Notes: a model not told the origin generated them from the sequence alone. A DNA stretch of 64,000 bases from Stenotrophomonas sp. SAU14A_NAIMI4_5 (GCF_003086795.1 NZ_CP026003.1:2004777-2068776), one strand, 5' to 3'. Shown: positions 16,231 to 24,963, counted from the stretch's first letter. Numbers and translations are program-made.

Positions 16231-17451
16231 ATGAGCGGAGAACTGCCGGTCGCCCCGGGCCACGCCCGCCGACACGATGAAACGATCGGTGTGCTGCCGC
16301 AGATCGCAGCACGCGCCGAAGAAGCCATCGCCCTGCGCCACGATCTGCACCGCCACCCCGAACTGGCGTTCGAGGAACATCGCACCAGCGCCCGCGTGGC
16401 CGAGCTGCTGCAGGAGTGGGGCTATGCGGTGACCACGGGCGTCGGTGGCACTGGCGTGGTGGGCACGCTGCAGCGTGGGCAGGGCAGTCGCCGGCTGGGC
16501 CTGCGCGCGGACATCGACGCACTGCCGATCCAGGAGGCGTCCGGCCTGGCCTATGCCAGCCAGAACGAAGGCCTGATGCACGCCTGCGGGCATGATGGCC
16601 ACACCGCCATCCTGCTTTCGGCGGCGCACTACCTGGCCCATCACGGGCGCATCGATGGCACCCTGCAGCTTGTGTTCCAGCCGGCCGAAGAGACCGGTTC
16701 GGGTGCCTCGAAGATGATCGAGGACGGCCTGTTCGAGCGCTTCCCGGTGGATGCCATCTACGGCCTGCACAACTGGCCGGGCGTGCCGGTGGGGCACTTC
16801 GGCTTCGTCGATGGGCCGGCGATGGCATCGGTGGACTGGGCGCGGCTGAAGGTGATCGGCAAGGGCGGCCATGGCGCAGAGCCGCAGGGCAGCGTCGACC
16901 CGATCCTGGTGGCCGCGCACATCATCACTGCGCTGCAGAGCGTGGTCTCGCGCAACGTGGACCCGCGGCAGATGGGCGTGGTCACCGTGGGCTCGATCCA
17001 CGGCGGGCAGGCGGCCAACGTGATTCCCGACGTGGTGGAGCTGAAGCTGACCGTGCGCGCCTACCTGCCGGAAGTGCGCGACACCCTGCGCCGCCGGGTC
17101 ACCGACATTGCCGAGCAGACCGCCGCTGCGTTTGGTGCGCGTGCCGAGATCGAATTCCCGCGCGGCTTCCCCAGCGTCATCAATCATCCGCAGGAGACCG
17201 CCTACATCCGCGAGGTCGCGCGGCAGGGCTTTGGTGAGGCGCAGGTGGTGCGGGCGTTCGCGCCGCGTACGGCCAGCGAGGACTTCGCCTTCCTGCTGCA
17301 GGCGCGGCCCGGCAGTTTTGTCTTCGTCGGCAACGGCGACAGCGCGCCGCTGCACAGCCCGCGCTACGTGTTCAACGACGCAGCCATCGCCCCGGCGGCC
17401 AGCCTGTGGGCGCGCCTGGCCGAGCATTATCTGGTGGAGGACGCGGCATGA
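16231..17451 (+). CDS. M20 family amidohydrolase/deacylase (HipO/SndA-like)
   Basis: A 406-aa metallo-amidase. Metal and catalytic motifs are LRHDLHRHPELAFEE, GLRADIDALPIQE, HACGHDGHTA, FQPAEET and TASEDFAF. It is the HipO/AmaA branch, which removes N-acyl groups from amino acids. In the Bacillus cysteine salvage pathway the equivalent (SndA) deacetylates the N-acetylcysteine product. The ATG at 16231 begins the homologous region; an upstream in-frame start would lie within the monooxygenase gene. Its TGA overlaps the next ATG (ATGA). Confidence 0.88.
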   Translation: MSGELPVAPGHARRHDETIGVLPQIAARAEEAIALRHDLHRHPELAFEEHRTSARVAELLQEWGYAVTTGVGGTGVVGTLQRGQGSRRLGLRADIDALPIQEASGLAYASQNEGLMHACGHDGHTAILLSAAHYLAHHGRIDGTLQLVFQPAEETGSGASKMIEDGLFERFPVDAIYGLHNWPGVPVGHFGFVDGPAMASVDWARLKVIGKGGHGAEPQGSVDPILVAAHIITALQSVVSRNVDPRQMGVVTVGSIHGGQAANVIPDVVELKLTVRAYLPEVRDTLRRRVTDIAEQTAAAFGARAEIEFPRGFPSVINHPQETAYIREVARQGFGEAQVVRAFAPRTASEDFAFLLQARPGSFVFVGNGDSAPLHSPRYVFNDAAIAPAASLWARLAEHYLVEDAA

Positions 17452-18008
17452 GCGTGCAGTTCGACAACGAGCGCTTCCTTTACACCTCGGTGGATGATCC
17501 ACTGGCGCGGCCGCTGTTCGATGGCCTGGAGCAGGAGTACGACAGGCGCTACGCCGATGTGCGCGGACGCGTCGGCGGGAGTGCACGCGAGGAGCTGCAG
17601 CGCTACCCGGCGCAGGCGTTTGCCGCACCGGTGGGGGCCTTCGTGCTTCTGCTGCGCGATGGCGTCGCCATCTCCGGCGGCGCCTTCATGCCGCACCGCG
17701 ACGCGGACACCGCCGAGTTCAAGCGGATCTGGACGCTGCCCGGTCTGCGCCGCCAGGGCATTGCCCGTCGCGTGCTGCAGGAGCTGGAAGACCAAGCCGC
17801 ACGCCAGGGCTATCGCCGCGTGTTCCTGACCACTGGCTTCCGCCAGCCCGAGGCGGTGGGCCTGTACCTCAGCCATGGCTACACCGCGCTGTTCGATCTG
17901 CAGGCGGACCCGGCGTCCATCGCCCATCTGCCATTCGAGAAACACCTGCACGCGTCGGCGCCGTTGCCGGCGGCCAGTGCTGCACTGCTGCACGGAGCCC
18001 ATGCATGA
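17448..18008 (+). CDS. GNAT family N-acetyltransferase (SnaA-like role)
   Basis: A 186-aa acetyltransferase. The acetyl-CoA-binding motif A is IWTLPGLRRQGIARRVLQELEDQA, and motif B is GFRQPEAVGLYLSHGY. ATGA junctions on both sides show translational coupling with the deacylase and the transporter. By context it would N-acetylate S-alkylcysteines before oxidation, as SnaA/SnaB do in Bacillus. The substrate is not shown by sequence. Confidence 0.85.
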   Translation: MSVQFDNERFLYTSVDDPLARPLFDGLEQEYDRRYADVRGRVGGSAREELQRYPAQAFAAPVGAFVLLLRDGVAISGGAFMPHRDADTAEFKRIWTLPGLRRQGIARRVLQELEDQAARQGYRRVFLTTGFRQPEAVGLYLSHGYTALFDLQADPASIAHLPFEKHLHASAPLPAASAALLHGAHA

Positions 18009-19756
18009 GCACGCCGTCCACCGCGCTGGAGGGCATCGCCGCGCGCCCAGCAAACGTGCCCGCGCCCGCCTTGAAGATCGTACCGGCGCGGCATCCGCTG
18101 CAGACCGTCGGTACGGTCCTCGCGCTGGCGCTGATCCTGATCGGGCTGCAGTCGGTGCTGGGCAACCCGCGCTGGGGCTGGGGCACGTTTGCCGAATGGT
18201 TCTTCGCGCGCCCGGTGCTGGAAGGGCTGGGCCGCACCCTGCTGCTGACCGCGCTGGGCACCGGCCTGGGCTTCGCGCTCGGCACGCTGCTGGCCTTGGC
18301 CCGCGTCTCCGGCTCGCCGCTGCTGTCGGCGGTGTCATGGGGGTACGTGTGGCTGTTCCGTTCGATTCCGTTGCTGGTGCTGTTGCTGCTGCTGAACAAC
18401 CTCGGCTACCTCTACAGCACCATCGAACTGGGCGTGCCGTTCACCGGCATCAGCCTGTTCTCGTACCCGACCACGCAGCTGATCGGTGTGTTCACCGCGG
18501 CGGTGCTGGGCCTGACGTTGAACCAGGCGGCGTTCTCGGCCGAAGTGATCCGTGGCGGTATCCTCTCGGTCGACCATGGGCAGTACGAAGCCGCCGCGGC
18601 GCTGGGCCTGCCGCGCGGTCGCCAGGTACGCCGCATCATCCTGCCGCAGGCAATGCGCTCGATCCTGCCGGCGGCCTTCAACGATGTGATCGGGCTGGCC
18701 AAGAGCACCTCGGTGGTCTACGTGCTGGCACTGCCGGAGCTGTTCTACACCGTGCAGGTGATCTACCGGCGCAACCTGGAGGTGGTGCCGCTGCTGATGG
18801 TGGCCACGGTCTGGTACCTGGTCATTCTCACCGTGCTGTCGCTGCTGCAGCGGCGGGTGGAGCAGCGTTTCGCGCGTGGCCAGCTGCAGCGCGAGCGCAG
18901 CATCTCGCGGGTGTCCTCACCGGTAAGGCCCGCAGCGCAGGGGGAACCGCGCGTGGCCAGCCGACCGCGTGTCGCGGCCCAGGTCGAGCCCGGGCAGGGC
19001 GCCGCGGTGGCGCTGCACGGTGTCGGCAAGGTGTTCGGCGAACAGACGGTGCTGGAGGATGTGAACCTTGAGCTGCGCGCCGGCAGCGTGACCGTGCTGA
19101 TTGGTCCTTCGGGCGCGGGCAAGTCGACCCTGCTGCGGTTGATCAACCATCTCGAGCGCGCCGACGGTGGCTATGTGACCGTGGGCGGGCAGCTGATCGG
19201 CTACCGCCGCGACGGGGACACGCTGTACGAGCTGCCCGAGCGCGAGATCCGCCGCCGACGTGCCGAGGTCGGCATGGTGTTCCAGGGCTTCAACCTGTTC
19301 CCGCACCTGACCGCGCTGGAAAACATCATCGAGGCGCCGATCGCCGTGCGTGGCCTGCCGCGTGCGCAGGCTGAACAGCAGGCGCGCGACCTGCTGCAGC
19401 GTGTCGGCCTGGCCGACAAGGCCGATGCCTTCCCGCGGCAGCTGTCTGGTGGCCAGCAGCAGCGCATTGCCATTGCCCGTGCACTGGCGCTGCAGCCGAA
19501 GGTGCTGCTGTTTGACGAGCCGACCTCGGCGCTGGACCCGGAACTGGTGGCCGAAGTACTGAGCGTGATCGAGGAGCTGGCCAGCTCCGGCACCACCCTT
19601 GTGATCGTCACCCACGAACTGAGCTTCGCCCGGCGCGTGGCCGACACCGTGGTGATGATGGACCAGGGGCGGGTGATCGAGCAGGGCAGCCCCGAGGCGC
19701 TGTTCGAGCGCCCACGCCAGCAACGCACGGCCGATTTTCTGGCCAAGACCCTGTAA
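18005..19756 (+). CDS. Polar amino acid ABC transporter, permease fused to ATPase
   Basis: A 583-aa fusion. Residues about 30-290 are a HisM/GlnP-type permease (first segment TVLALALILIGLQSVLG; RTLLLTALGTGLGFALGTLLALAR; the EAA-like loop EAAAALGLPRGRQVRRIILPQA). A Pro/Arg-rich linker follows at about 295-335. Residues about 340-580 are the ATPase: Walker A GPSGAGKST, signature LSGGQQQRIAIARAL, Walker B VLLFDEPTSALD, switch His in VTHELS. It works with the binding protein at 19770 and is the TcyLMN equivalent for cystine or S-alkylcysteine uptake. Permease-ATPase fusions are known in this family. Confidence 0.92.
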   Translation: MSTPSTALEGIAARPANVPAPALKIVPARHPLQTVGTVLALALILIGLQSVLGNPRWGWGTFAEWFFARPVLEGLGRTLLLTALGTGLGFALGTLLALARVSGSPLLSAVSWGYVWLFRSIPLLVLLLLLNNLGYLYSTIELGVPFTGISLFSYPTTQLIGVFTAAVLGLTLNQAAFSAEVIRGGILSVDHGQYEAAAALGLPRGRQVRRIILPQAMRSILPAAFNDVIGLAKSTSVVYVLALPELFYTVQVIYRRNLEVVPLLMVATVWYLVILTVLSLLQRRVEQRFARGQLQRERSISRVSSPVRPAAQGEPRVASRPRVAAQVEPGQGAAVALHGVGKVFGEQTVLEDVNLELRAGSVTVLIGPSGAGKSTLLRLINHLERADGGYVTVGGQLIGYRRDGDTLYELPEREIRRRRAEVGMVFQGFNLFPHLTALENIIEAPIAVRGLPRAQAEQQARDLLQRVGLADKADAFPRQLSGGQQQRIAIARALALQPKVLLFDEPTSALDPELVAEVLSVIEELASSGTTLVIVTHELSFARRVADTVVMMDQGRVIEQGSPEALFERPRQQRTADFLAKTL

Positions 19757-19769
19757 CCCGAGGACTTCC

Positions 19770-20741
19770 ATGAGGCCTGCAGCATCCCGCCGCCCCTCGC
19801 GCAGCACCCTGTTGATCGGCGCTGTGCTGGTCATCGGCATCGCCGGCATCGTTTACTCCCGCGTGCGCGCGCCCGCTGATGCGCCTGCCGCCAGTGTGAC
19901 CCTGGCCGGTGCCGATGCGCCTGCGCTGACCGGCACGCCTGACCCGAAGGCGCAGGCGCTGATTCCGGCTGGCTATCGTTTCGTGACCCCCGGTGTGCTG
20001 ACCGTGGCAACCCATCCGGCGCAGCTGCCGCTGGCCGACTACGGTGCCGACAGCAAGCAGGTGGTGGGGGTCGAGCCGGACATCGCCAAGCTGATCGCCG
20101 ATGGCCTGGGCTTGAAGCTGGTGCTGGTGCCGGTGGCATGGCCTGACTGGCCGCTGGGACTGGAATCCGGCAAGTACGATGCGGTGCTGTCCAACGTGAC
20201 GGTGACCGAGGAGCGCAAGAAGAAGTTCGACTTCTCCAGCTACCGGTTCGACCTGCTGGGCATCTACACCCGCACCGACGGGCCGATCCAGAAGATCGAG
20301 AAGCCGGCCGACGTGGCCGGGCTGAAGGTGGTGGTGGGCGCGAGCACCAACCAGGACCAGATCCTGCGCCACTGGGACCAGCAGAACATCGCCGCCGGCC
20401 TGAAGCCGGTGGAGTACCAGTACTTCGACGATGCGGTGGTGGGGCGGCTGGCGGTGATCACCGGGCGTGCCGATGTGTCGTTCGAGCCGAACGCTACGGG
20501 CGCCTATTCGGCGCGCGATGGCAAGGTGCGCCGGGTCGGTCTGTTCCCCGGCGGCTGGCCGGATGCGGCGGCGATTTCGGCAACTACCCGCAAGGGCAGC
20601 GGCCTGGCCGACGCCATCACCGCAGCATTGAACACGCAGATCCGCAGCGGCACATATGCGCAGGCCCTGGCGCGTTGGAACCTGGCCGAAGAGGCCGTGC
20701 CGCAGTCGCAGACCAATCCGCCGGGCTTGCCGGATCTGTGA
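19770..20741 (+). CDS. Amino-acid ABC transporter substrate-binding protein
   Basis: A 323-aa SBP family 3 protein. The N-terminal membrane anchor (about 14-30, STLLIGAVLVIGIAGIV) has no lipobox, so the protein is either anchored or exported by this segment. The mature part has VEPDIAKLIADGLGLKLVLVPVAWPDWPLGLESGKYDAVLSNVTVTEERKKKFDFSSYRFDLLGIYTR, standard for cystine and polar amino-acid receptors. It lies 13 bp after the ABC fusion and ends the operon. A REP element follows. Confidence 0.9.
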   Translation: MRPAASRRPSRSTLLIGAVLVIGIAGIVYSRVRAPADAPAASVTLAGADAPALTGTPDPKAQALIPAGYRFVTPGVLTVATHPAQLPLADYGADSKQVVGVEPDIAKLIADGLGLKLVLVPVAWPDWPLGLESGKYDAVLSNVTVTEERKKKFDFSSYRFDLLGIYTRTDGPIQKIEKPADVAGLKVVVGASTNQDQILRHWDQQNIAAGLKPVEYQYFDDAVVGRLAVITGRADVSFEPNATGAYSARDGKVRRVGLFPGGWPDAAAISATTRKGSGLADAITAALNTQIRSGTYAQALARWNLAEEAVPQSQTNPPGLPDL

Positions 20742-20751
20742 CCACGCTTTG

Positions 20752-20812
20752 GTAGCCGCCAACTGTGGTCGACGGGACGCGCCAACCAAGGTTGGCCTCT
20801 ACAGGGCTGCCA
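20752..20812. repeat. SMAG-type REP between convergent genes
   Basis: A palindromic GTAG...CTAC element with inner GCCAACC-aa-GGTTGGC hairpin. It separates the convergent binding-protein and LysR genes and overlaps the LysR 3' end: its CTA supplies the LysR TAG stop. It probably protects or terminates both transcripts. Confidence 0.65.
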
Positions 20813-21692
20813 GACGCTCCCGCAGCCATCGATGCGCGGGATCGCGATGCACACGCTCGTGCCAGAACAGCATCATCTCGAATCCCGGCACGTCGATCGG
20901 TGCCTCCACCGCCTTCAACGCAGGGTCAGCCTCCACCAGGCGCGAAGGCATCATCGCGACCAGGTCGGTGCGTAGCAGGGCACTGCGCAGGAACAGGAAG
21001 TGCGGCACCGACAGCACGACCTCGCGGCGGGCGCCGACATGCGCCAGCGCGCTGTCCGTGTTGCCGTGGAAGCCGCCGCCATCGGGGGACACGATCGCGT
21101 GCTGCAACGCGCAGAACTGCTTCAGCGTCGGCCGCCGCTTCAATTTCGGATGGTCGCGCCGGCCGGCCAGTACATAGCGCTCCTGGAACAGCGGACGCTG
21201 ATGCAGTGACGGCGGCGCTTCAGACGCGATGTGGATGGCAAGGTCGATCTCACCACGCTCGCCCTGCGCCACCATCTGCGCCGGCGCCAGGCTGACCACC
21301 GCCAGGCGTGTGCCCGGCGCGGCATCGCGGATGCCTGGGAGTGCAGGCAGCACCACGGTGGATTCGCCAAAGTCCGACGCCATGATCCGCCAGGTCTGCT
21401 GTGCACGGGCAGGATCGAACGCCTGCACCGGCGCGACGGTGCGCCGGACCGCTTCCAGTGCTTCGGCCAGCGGCTCGCGCAGCGCCTCGGCGCGGGCCGT
21501 ACAGCGCATGCCGCGCGAACCCGGCAGCAGCAGCGGGTCATCAAACAAGTCACGCAGCCGCGCCAGCTGGATGCTGACGGTGGGCTGGGCCAGGTGCAGG
21601 CGTTCGGCCGCGCGGGTCACGTTCTGTTCTTCCAGTAGCGCCTGCAGGGTCACCAGCAGGTTGAGGTCGATGCGACGCAGGATATTGTCCAT
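20799..21692 (-). CDS. LysR family transcriptional regulator
   Basis: A 297-aa LTTR. The N-terminal winged HTH is IDLNLLVTLQALLEEQNVTRAAERLHLAQPTVSIQLARLRDLFDDPLL (residues about 8-60), and a periplasmic-binding-like effector domain follows. It belongs to the NodD/LinR-like branch rather than CysB. It is divergent from the NAD(P)H dehydrogenase-type gene at 21777 with an 84-bp gap, so that gene is the probable target. Its stop codon lies inside a REP palindrome. Confidence 0.9.
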   Translation of the reverse strand: MDNILRRIDLNLLVTLQALLEEQNVTRAAERLHLAQPTVSIQLARLRDLFDDPLLLPGSRGMRCTARAEALREPLAEALEAVRRTVAPVQAFDPARAQQTWRIMASDFGESTVVLPALPGIRDAAPGTRLAVVSLAPAQMVAQGERGEIDLAIHIASEAPPSLHQRPLFQERYVLAGRRDHPKLKRRPTLKQFCALQHAIVSPDGGGFHGNTDSALAHVGARREVVLSVPHFLFLRSALLRTDLVAMMPSRLVEADPALKAVEAPIDVPGFEMMLFWHERVHRDPAHRWLRERLAAL

Positions 21693-21727
21693 GGCAATGG
21701 GGGCAATTGCGGGAATTCATTTCAACT

Positions 21728-21746
21728 ATAGCGTGATGCTGCCTAT
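21728..21746. promoter_or_regulatory. Possible LysR-binding dyad
   Basis: ATAG-N11-CTAT is an interrupted dyad in the 84-bp divergent region between the LysR gene and its presumed target. It only loosely resembles the T-N11-A LTTR box. Confidence 0.35.
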
Positions 21747-21776
21747 CGTCATCGGCATTCCCTGATCTGGTGATCC

Positions 21777-22556
21777 ATGAACGTTCTGCTTGTCTACGCC
21801 CATCCCGAACCCACCTCGCTCAACGGCACGCTGAAGGACTTCGCCGTGCAGCGCCTGCAGGCGGCAGGACATACCGTGCAGGTGTCAGACCTGTACGCCA
21901 TGCGCTGGAAGGCGCCGATCGATGGCGATGACCATCCGGGGCGCGATCCGCAGCGCCCTTTCCATGCTTCGCTGGATTCGCGCGAGGCCTATGCCAATGG
22001 CCGCCAGAGTGACGACATTTCCGCCGAACAGGACAAGCTGCGCTGGGCCGACACGGTCATCCTGCAGTTCCCGTTGTGGTGGTTCTCGATGCCGGCGATC
22101 CTCAAGGGCTGGATCGACCGGGTCTACGCCTATGGCTTCGCCTATGGCGTGGGTGAGCATTCGGACCACCATTGGGGCGATCGCTATGGCGAGGGCGTGA
22201 TGGCCGGCAAGCGCGCGATGCTGGTGGTGACCACCGGTGGCTGGGAGTCGCACTACGCCGCCCGCGGCATCAACGGTCCGATCGATGATCTGCTGTTCCC
22301 GATCCAGCACGGGATCCTGTTCTATCCCGGTTTCGATGTGTTGCCGCCCCACGTGATCTACCGCAGCAGCAAGGTGGGCAAGCAGAACGTGGCGGACGTG
22401 CTGGAAGGGCTGGGCAGGCGATTGGATGGCCTGGCCACTGACGCGGTGATTCCGTACCGCCGGCAGAACGCAGGGGACTACCTGTTTCCTTCGCTGGAAC
22501 TGCGGCCGGGTCTGGCAGAAGGAGCCGAGGGTCTTGGGATTCACCAGCAAGGGTGA
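21777..22556 (+). CDS. NAD(P)H dehydrogenase (quinone)-type flavoprotein
   Basis: A 259-aa flavodoxin-like-fold enzyme of the NQO1/KefF/MdaB group: VLLVYAHPEPTSLNGTLKDFAVQRL opening, QFPLWWFSMPAILKGWIDRV and VVTTGGWESHYAARGINGPIDDLLFPIQHGILFYPGF. It is expected to perform two-electron reduction of quinones or related electrophiles using FAD/FMN. It is divergently transcribed from a LysR regulator, the usual arrangement for inducible quinone or oxidant detoxification. Confidence 0.88.
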   Translation: MNVLLVYAHPEPTSLNGTLKDFAVQRLQAAGHTVQVSDLYAMRWKAPIDGDDHPGRDPQRPFHASLDSREAYANGRQSDDISAEQDKLRWADTVILQFPLWWFSMPAILKGWIDRVYAYGFAYGVGEHSDHHWGDRYGEGVMAGKRAMLVVTTGGWESHYAARGINGPIDDLLFPIQHGILFYPGFDVLPPHVIYRSSKVGKQNVADVLEGLGRRLDGLATDAVIPYRRQNAGDYLFPSLELRPGLAEGAEGLGIHQQG

Positions 22557-22574
22557 TCGCCTTGGGGCGCTCGG

Positions 22575-22625
22575 GTAGCCGTCGACCTTGGTCGACGGAG
22601 AGCGCCAACCAAGGTTGGCAGCTAC
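22575..22625. repeat. SMAG-type REP
   Basis: GTAG...CTAC palindromic unit with two inner hairpins (GTCGACC-tt-GGTCGAC and GCCAACC-aa-GGTTGGC) downstream of the quinone-reductase gene. Confidence 0.6.
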
Positions 22626-22717
22626 CAGAGCGCGGGTGTCGTAGATGGCTCTGGCGCTGCTGGGCACAGGCGGTAGGGTGCAAGAGCCCTGTGCCGCGTT
22701 GTCGCCGGAGACTCCCC

Positions 22718-22972
22718 GTGGTGGAATTCACCTTCACGCTCACATATCGCCTGCCGCACGCCCCCCATGACATCGACCTGATCGAGCAGTGCCTGGCCGA
22801 TGCAGGTTGCGATGATGCACTGTTGGGAAGCGGTCAACCGGGGTACCTGGCGTTGGCCTTCTACAGGGAGTCTGAGAGTGCTGCATCTGCGCTGGCCTCT
22901 GCGCTTGAACACGTGCAAAGCGCCGTACCTGGTGCCGAGCTGGTCGATGTGAACCTGGATCTGGCCGGGTAA
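22718..22972 (+). CDS. Small hypothetical protein, standalone AGCDDA-type domain
   Basis: An 84-aa protein starting with GTG after GGAG at 7-nt spacing. The body (LIEQCLADAGCDDALLGSGQPGYLALAFYRESESAASAL...VQSAVPGAELVDV) resembles the N-terminal domain of small predicted DNA-binding proteins that normally continue into a helix-turn-helix after a PDLVG motif. Here the protein ends at DLAG, so the HTH is absent. The function is unknown. It could be a partner or decoy version of the full-length family, or a relic. Confidence 0.7.
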   Translation: MVEFTFTLTYRLPHAPHDIDLIEQCLADAGCDDALLGSGQPGYLALAFYRESESAASALASALEHVQSAVPGAELVDVNLDLAG

Positions 22973-22977
22973 ATAAG

Positions 22978-23037
22978 CGCGCTCGACTGCGTTCCGCGGA
23001 GAGCAGAAAACAGTCGAGCATTGCTCGACTCTACCGG
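22978..23037. repeat. REP-like palindrome between convergent genes
   Basis: GCTCGACTG...CAGTCGAG plus CAGTCGAGCA-tt-GCTCGACTCTAC form overlapping hairpins between the small ORF and the convergent MBL-fold gene. This belongs to the same family as 53481-53541. Confidence 0.55.
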
Positions 23038-23043
23038 GCTGCG

Positions 23044-24120
23044 TTACAGCTTCGCCGTCTCCCACCATCGCGTACCCGCCACAGGCGCCTGCATGTCCAG
23101 CGCCTGGCCCATGATCGGCGTAGCCACGGGCACGTTCTTCGCCGCCGCCAGCGCGGTGATCCGCTCGAACGGCTGCTGCCATGCGTGGAGGGCCAGGTCG
23201 AAGGTGCCGTTGTGGATCGGCAGCAGCCACTTGCCGCGCAGGTCGAGGTGCGCCTGCAGGGTCTCCTCGGGCTGCATGTGCACGAAGGCCCAGCGTTTGT
23301 CGTAGGCGCCGGTCTCGATCATGGTCAGGTCGAACGGGCCGTACTTCTCGCCGATGGCCTTGAAGCCGTCGAAATAGCCGGTGTCGCCGCTGAAGAAGAC
23401 GCGGAAATCGCCGTCCTGGATCACCCACGAGGCCCACAGGCTGCGATCGCTGTCACCGAGGCCGCGGCCGGAGAAGTGTTGACCCGGCGTTGCGGTCAGG
23501 CGCAGTCCGTTGGCCTCGGTCGACTGCCACCAGTCCAGCTGCTCGACCTTTGCCGCATCCACGCCCCAGGCAATCAACTGGTCGCCCACGCCCAGCGGCG
23601 CGATGAAGCGCGCGGTCTTGCCGGCCAGCTGCATCACCGCGGCATGGTCCAGATGGTCGTAATGGTTGTGCGAGAGGATCACGCCTGCGATCGGCGGCAG
23701 GTCTTCAATGCTGATCGGCGGTGCGTGGAAGCGTGCCGGGCCCATCCACTGCACCGGCGAGGCACGCTCGGAGAACACCGGGTCGGTCAGCCAGTACTGG
23801 CCGCGCAGCTTCAGCAGGATCGTGGAGTGGCCAAGCCGGAACAGGGTGCGGTCCGGTGCGGCGTCCAAGGTGGCACGGTCCAGCGCCTGCACCGGGATCG
23901 GGTCGGTCGGCACGGTGCCCTTGGGCCGGTTGAACAGGAAGGTCCACCACAGCTCGACGCCCGCACGCAGGCCCATCGCCGGTTTCGGCAGGACATTCTG
24001 GAACCGGCCATCACGGTACTGCGGAGAATCAGGGAAGTCGGGCAGGGACCACGACTTGCAGAAGGTATAGGCGGTCACGGCAAGGGTTCCGATCAGGAGG
24101 ATGAGGAGCAGGCGCTTCAT
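23044..24120 (-). CDS. MBL-fold metallohydrolase (NAPE-PLD/UlaG-like), exported
   Basis: A 358-aa protein with a hydrophobic N-terminus (MKRLLLILLIGTLAVTAYTFC), probably a signal or anchor segment. The metallo-beta-lactamase zinc motif is LSHNHYDHLDH (HxHxDH), followed by GVGDQLIAWG, TPGQHFSGRG, FFSGDTGYFDGF and LPIHNGTFDLALH. This pattern matches the N-acylphosphatidylethanolamine phospholipase D-like group, so the substrate may be a lipid. Divergent TetR operators lie immediately upstream. The ATG at 24120 starts the signal segment; an earlier in-frame ATG would fall inside the operators. Confidence 0.88.
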   Translation of the reverse strand: MKRLLLILLIGTLAVTAYTFCKSWSLPDFPDSPQYRDGRFQNVLPKPAMGLRAGVELWWTFLFNRPKGTVPTDPIPVQALDRATLDAAPDRTLFRLGHSTILLKLRGQYWLTDPVFSERASPVQWMGPARFHAPPISIEDLPPIAGVILSHNHYDHLDHAAVMQLAGKTARFIAPLGVGDQLIAWGVDAAKVEQLDWWQSTEANGLRLTATPGQHFSGRGLGDSDRSLWASWVIQDGDFRVFFSGDTGYFDGFKAIGEKYGPFDLTMIETGAYDKRWAFVHMQPEETLQAHLDLRGKWLLPIHNGTFDLALHAWQQPFERITALAAAKNVPVATPIMGQALDMQAPVAGTRWWETAKL

Positions 24121-24137
24121 CGGGGACGTCCGCTGGG

Positions 24138-24153
24138 TACACTGCACAGTGTA
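24138..24153. promoter_or_regulatory. TetR operator 1 (MBL/tetR intergenic)
   Basis: TACACTGCACAGTGTA is an inverted repeat of 7-bp arms around CA, 17 bp upstream of the MBL-gene ATG. Confidence 0.7.
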
Positions 24154-24172
24154 GTTCCCGATTTCAGGAAAG

Positions 24173-24188
24173 TACACTGGTCGGTGTA
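24173..24188. promoter_or_regulatory. TetR operator 2 (MBL/tetR intergenic)
   Basis: TACACTGGTCGGTGTA repeats the first operator with one arm mismatch, starting 35 bp away. It overlaps the spacer and the first bases of the probable -10 (TAAAAT, 24187-24192) of tetR, as expected for autorepression. Confidence 0.7.
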
Positions 24189-24225
24189 AAATATGCGCAT
24201 CCGTTCAGTTTCCTGGTTCCCTGCC

Positions 24226-24837
24226 ATGTCCCGTGCCCCGCAACGCCTGACCGACCGCAAACGCGAAGCCATCGTGCGCGCGGCCGTGGAGGAGTTCCGC
24301 AGCGCCGGCTACGAGGCGACCAGCATGGACCGCATCGCCGCGGCGGCCGGCGTGTCCAAGCGCACGGTCTACAACCATTTCCCCAGCAAGGAAGAGCTGT
24401 TCGGCCACATCCTCGAAGAGCTGTGGGAAAGCAGCATGGCCGCCGTGGTGCTGCCGTACCGCGCCGACCAGCCGCTGGACGTGCAGCTGCTGCAGCTGCT
24501 CGGGCAGAAACTGGACCTGCTGGGCGATGCCAACTTCATCGACCTGGCGCGTGTGGCGATGGCCGAGATCATCCATTCGCCCGAGCGTGCGCAGGCGATT
24601 GTCTGCCGCATGGGCGAAAAGGAAGGTGGCGTGAGCGCATGGATCCGCGCCGCCATCGCCGATGGACGCCTGCGTGAGGTCGATCCGGAATTCGCCGACC
24701 ACCAACTGCAGGGCCTGGTGAAGGGCTTCGCGTTCTGGCCGCAGGTCACCATGGGCCAGCCGCCGCTGGGCCCGGTCGAACGGCGCAAGGTCGCCGAATC
24801 GGCGGTGGCGATGTTCCTGGGGTTCTACGCACGCTGA
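24226..24837 (+). CDS. TetR/AcrR family regulator of the MBL gene
   Basis: A 203-aa repressor: LTDRKREAIVRAAVEEFRSAGYEATSMDRIAAAAGVSKRTVYNHFPSKEELF is the canonical TetR DNA-binding domain, with a TetR_C-type helical domain after it. An ATG at 24193 also opens the frame, but a likely -10 at 24187-24192 would put transcription start beyond it, so 24226 is preferred. It is divergent from the MBL gene and very likely binds the two TACACTG operators between them. Confidence 0.87.
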   Translation: MSRAPQRLTDRKREAIVRAAVEEFRSAGYEATSMDRIAAAAGVSKRTVYNHFPSKEELFGHILEELWESSMAAVVLPYRADQPLDVQLLQLLGQKLDLLGDANFIDLARVAMAEIIHSPERAQAIVCRMGEKEGGVSAWIRAAIADGRLREVDPEFADHQLQGLVKGFAFWPQVTMGQPPLGPVERRKVAESAVAMFLGFYAR

Positions 24838-24963
24838 GCTGTGCCAGCGACTGCGACATAGCAGCGCATCGCTGACCACTGATGCGGTGTTGTGACGGGA
24901 TCGCCATCGAACCGACTTGGCCATCTGCGACACTGCGTCAGGATTCCACGGCAAGACCGCCTT

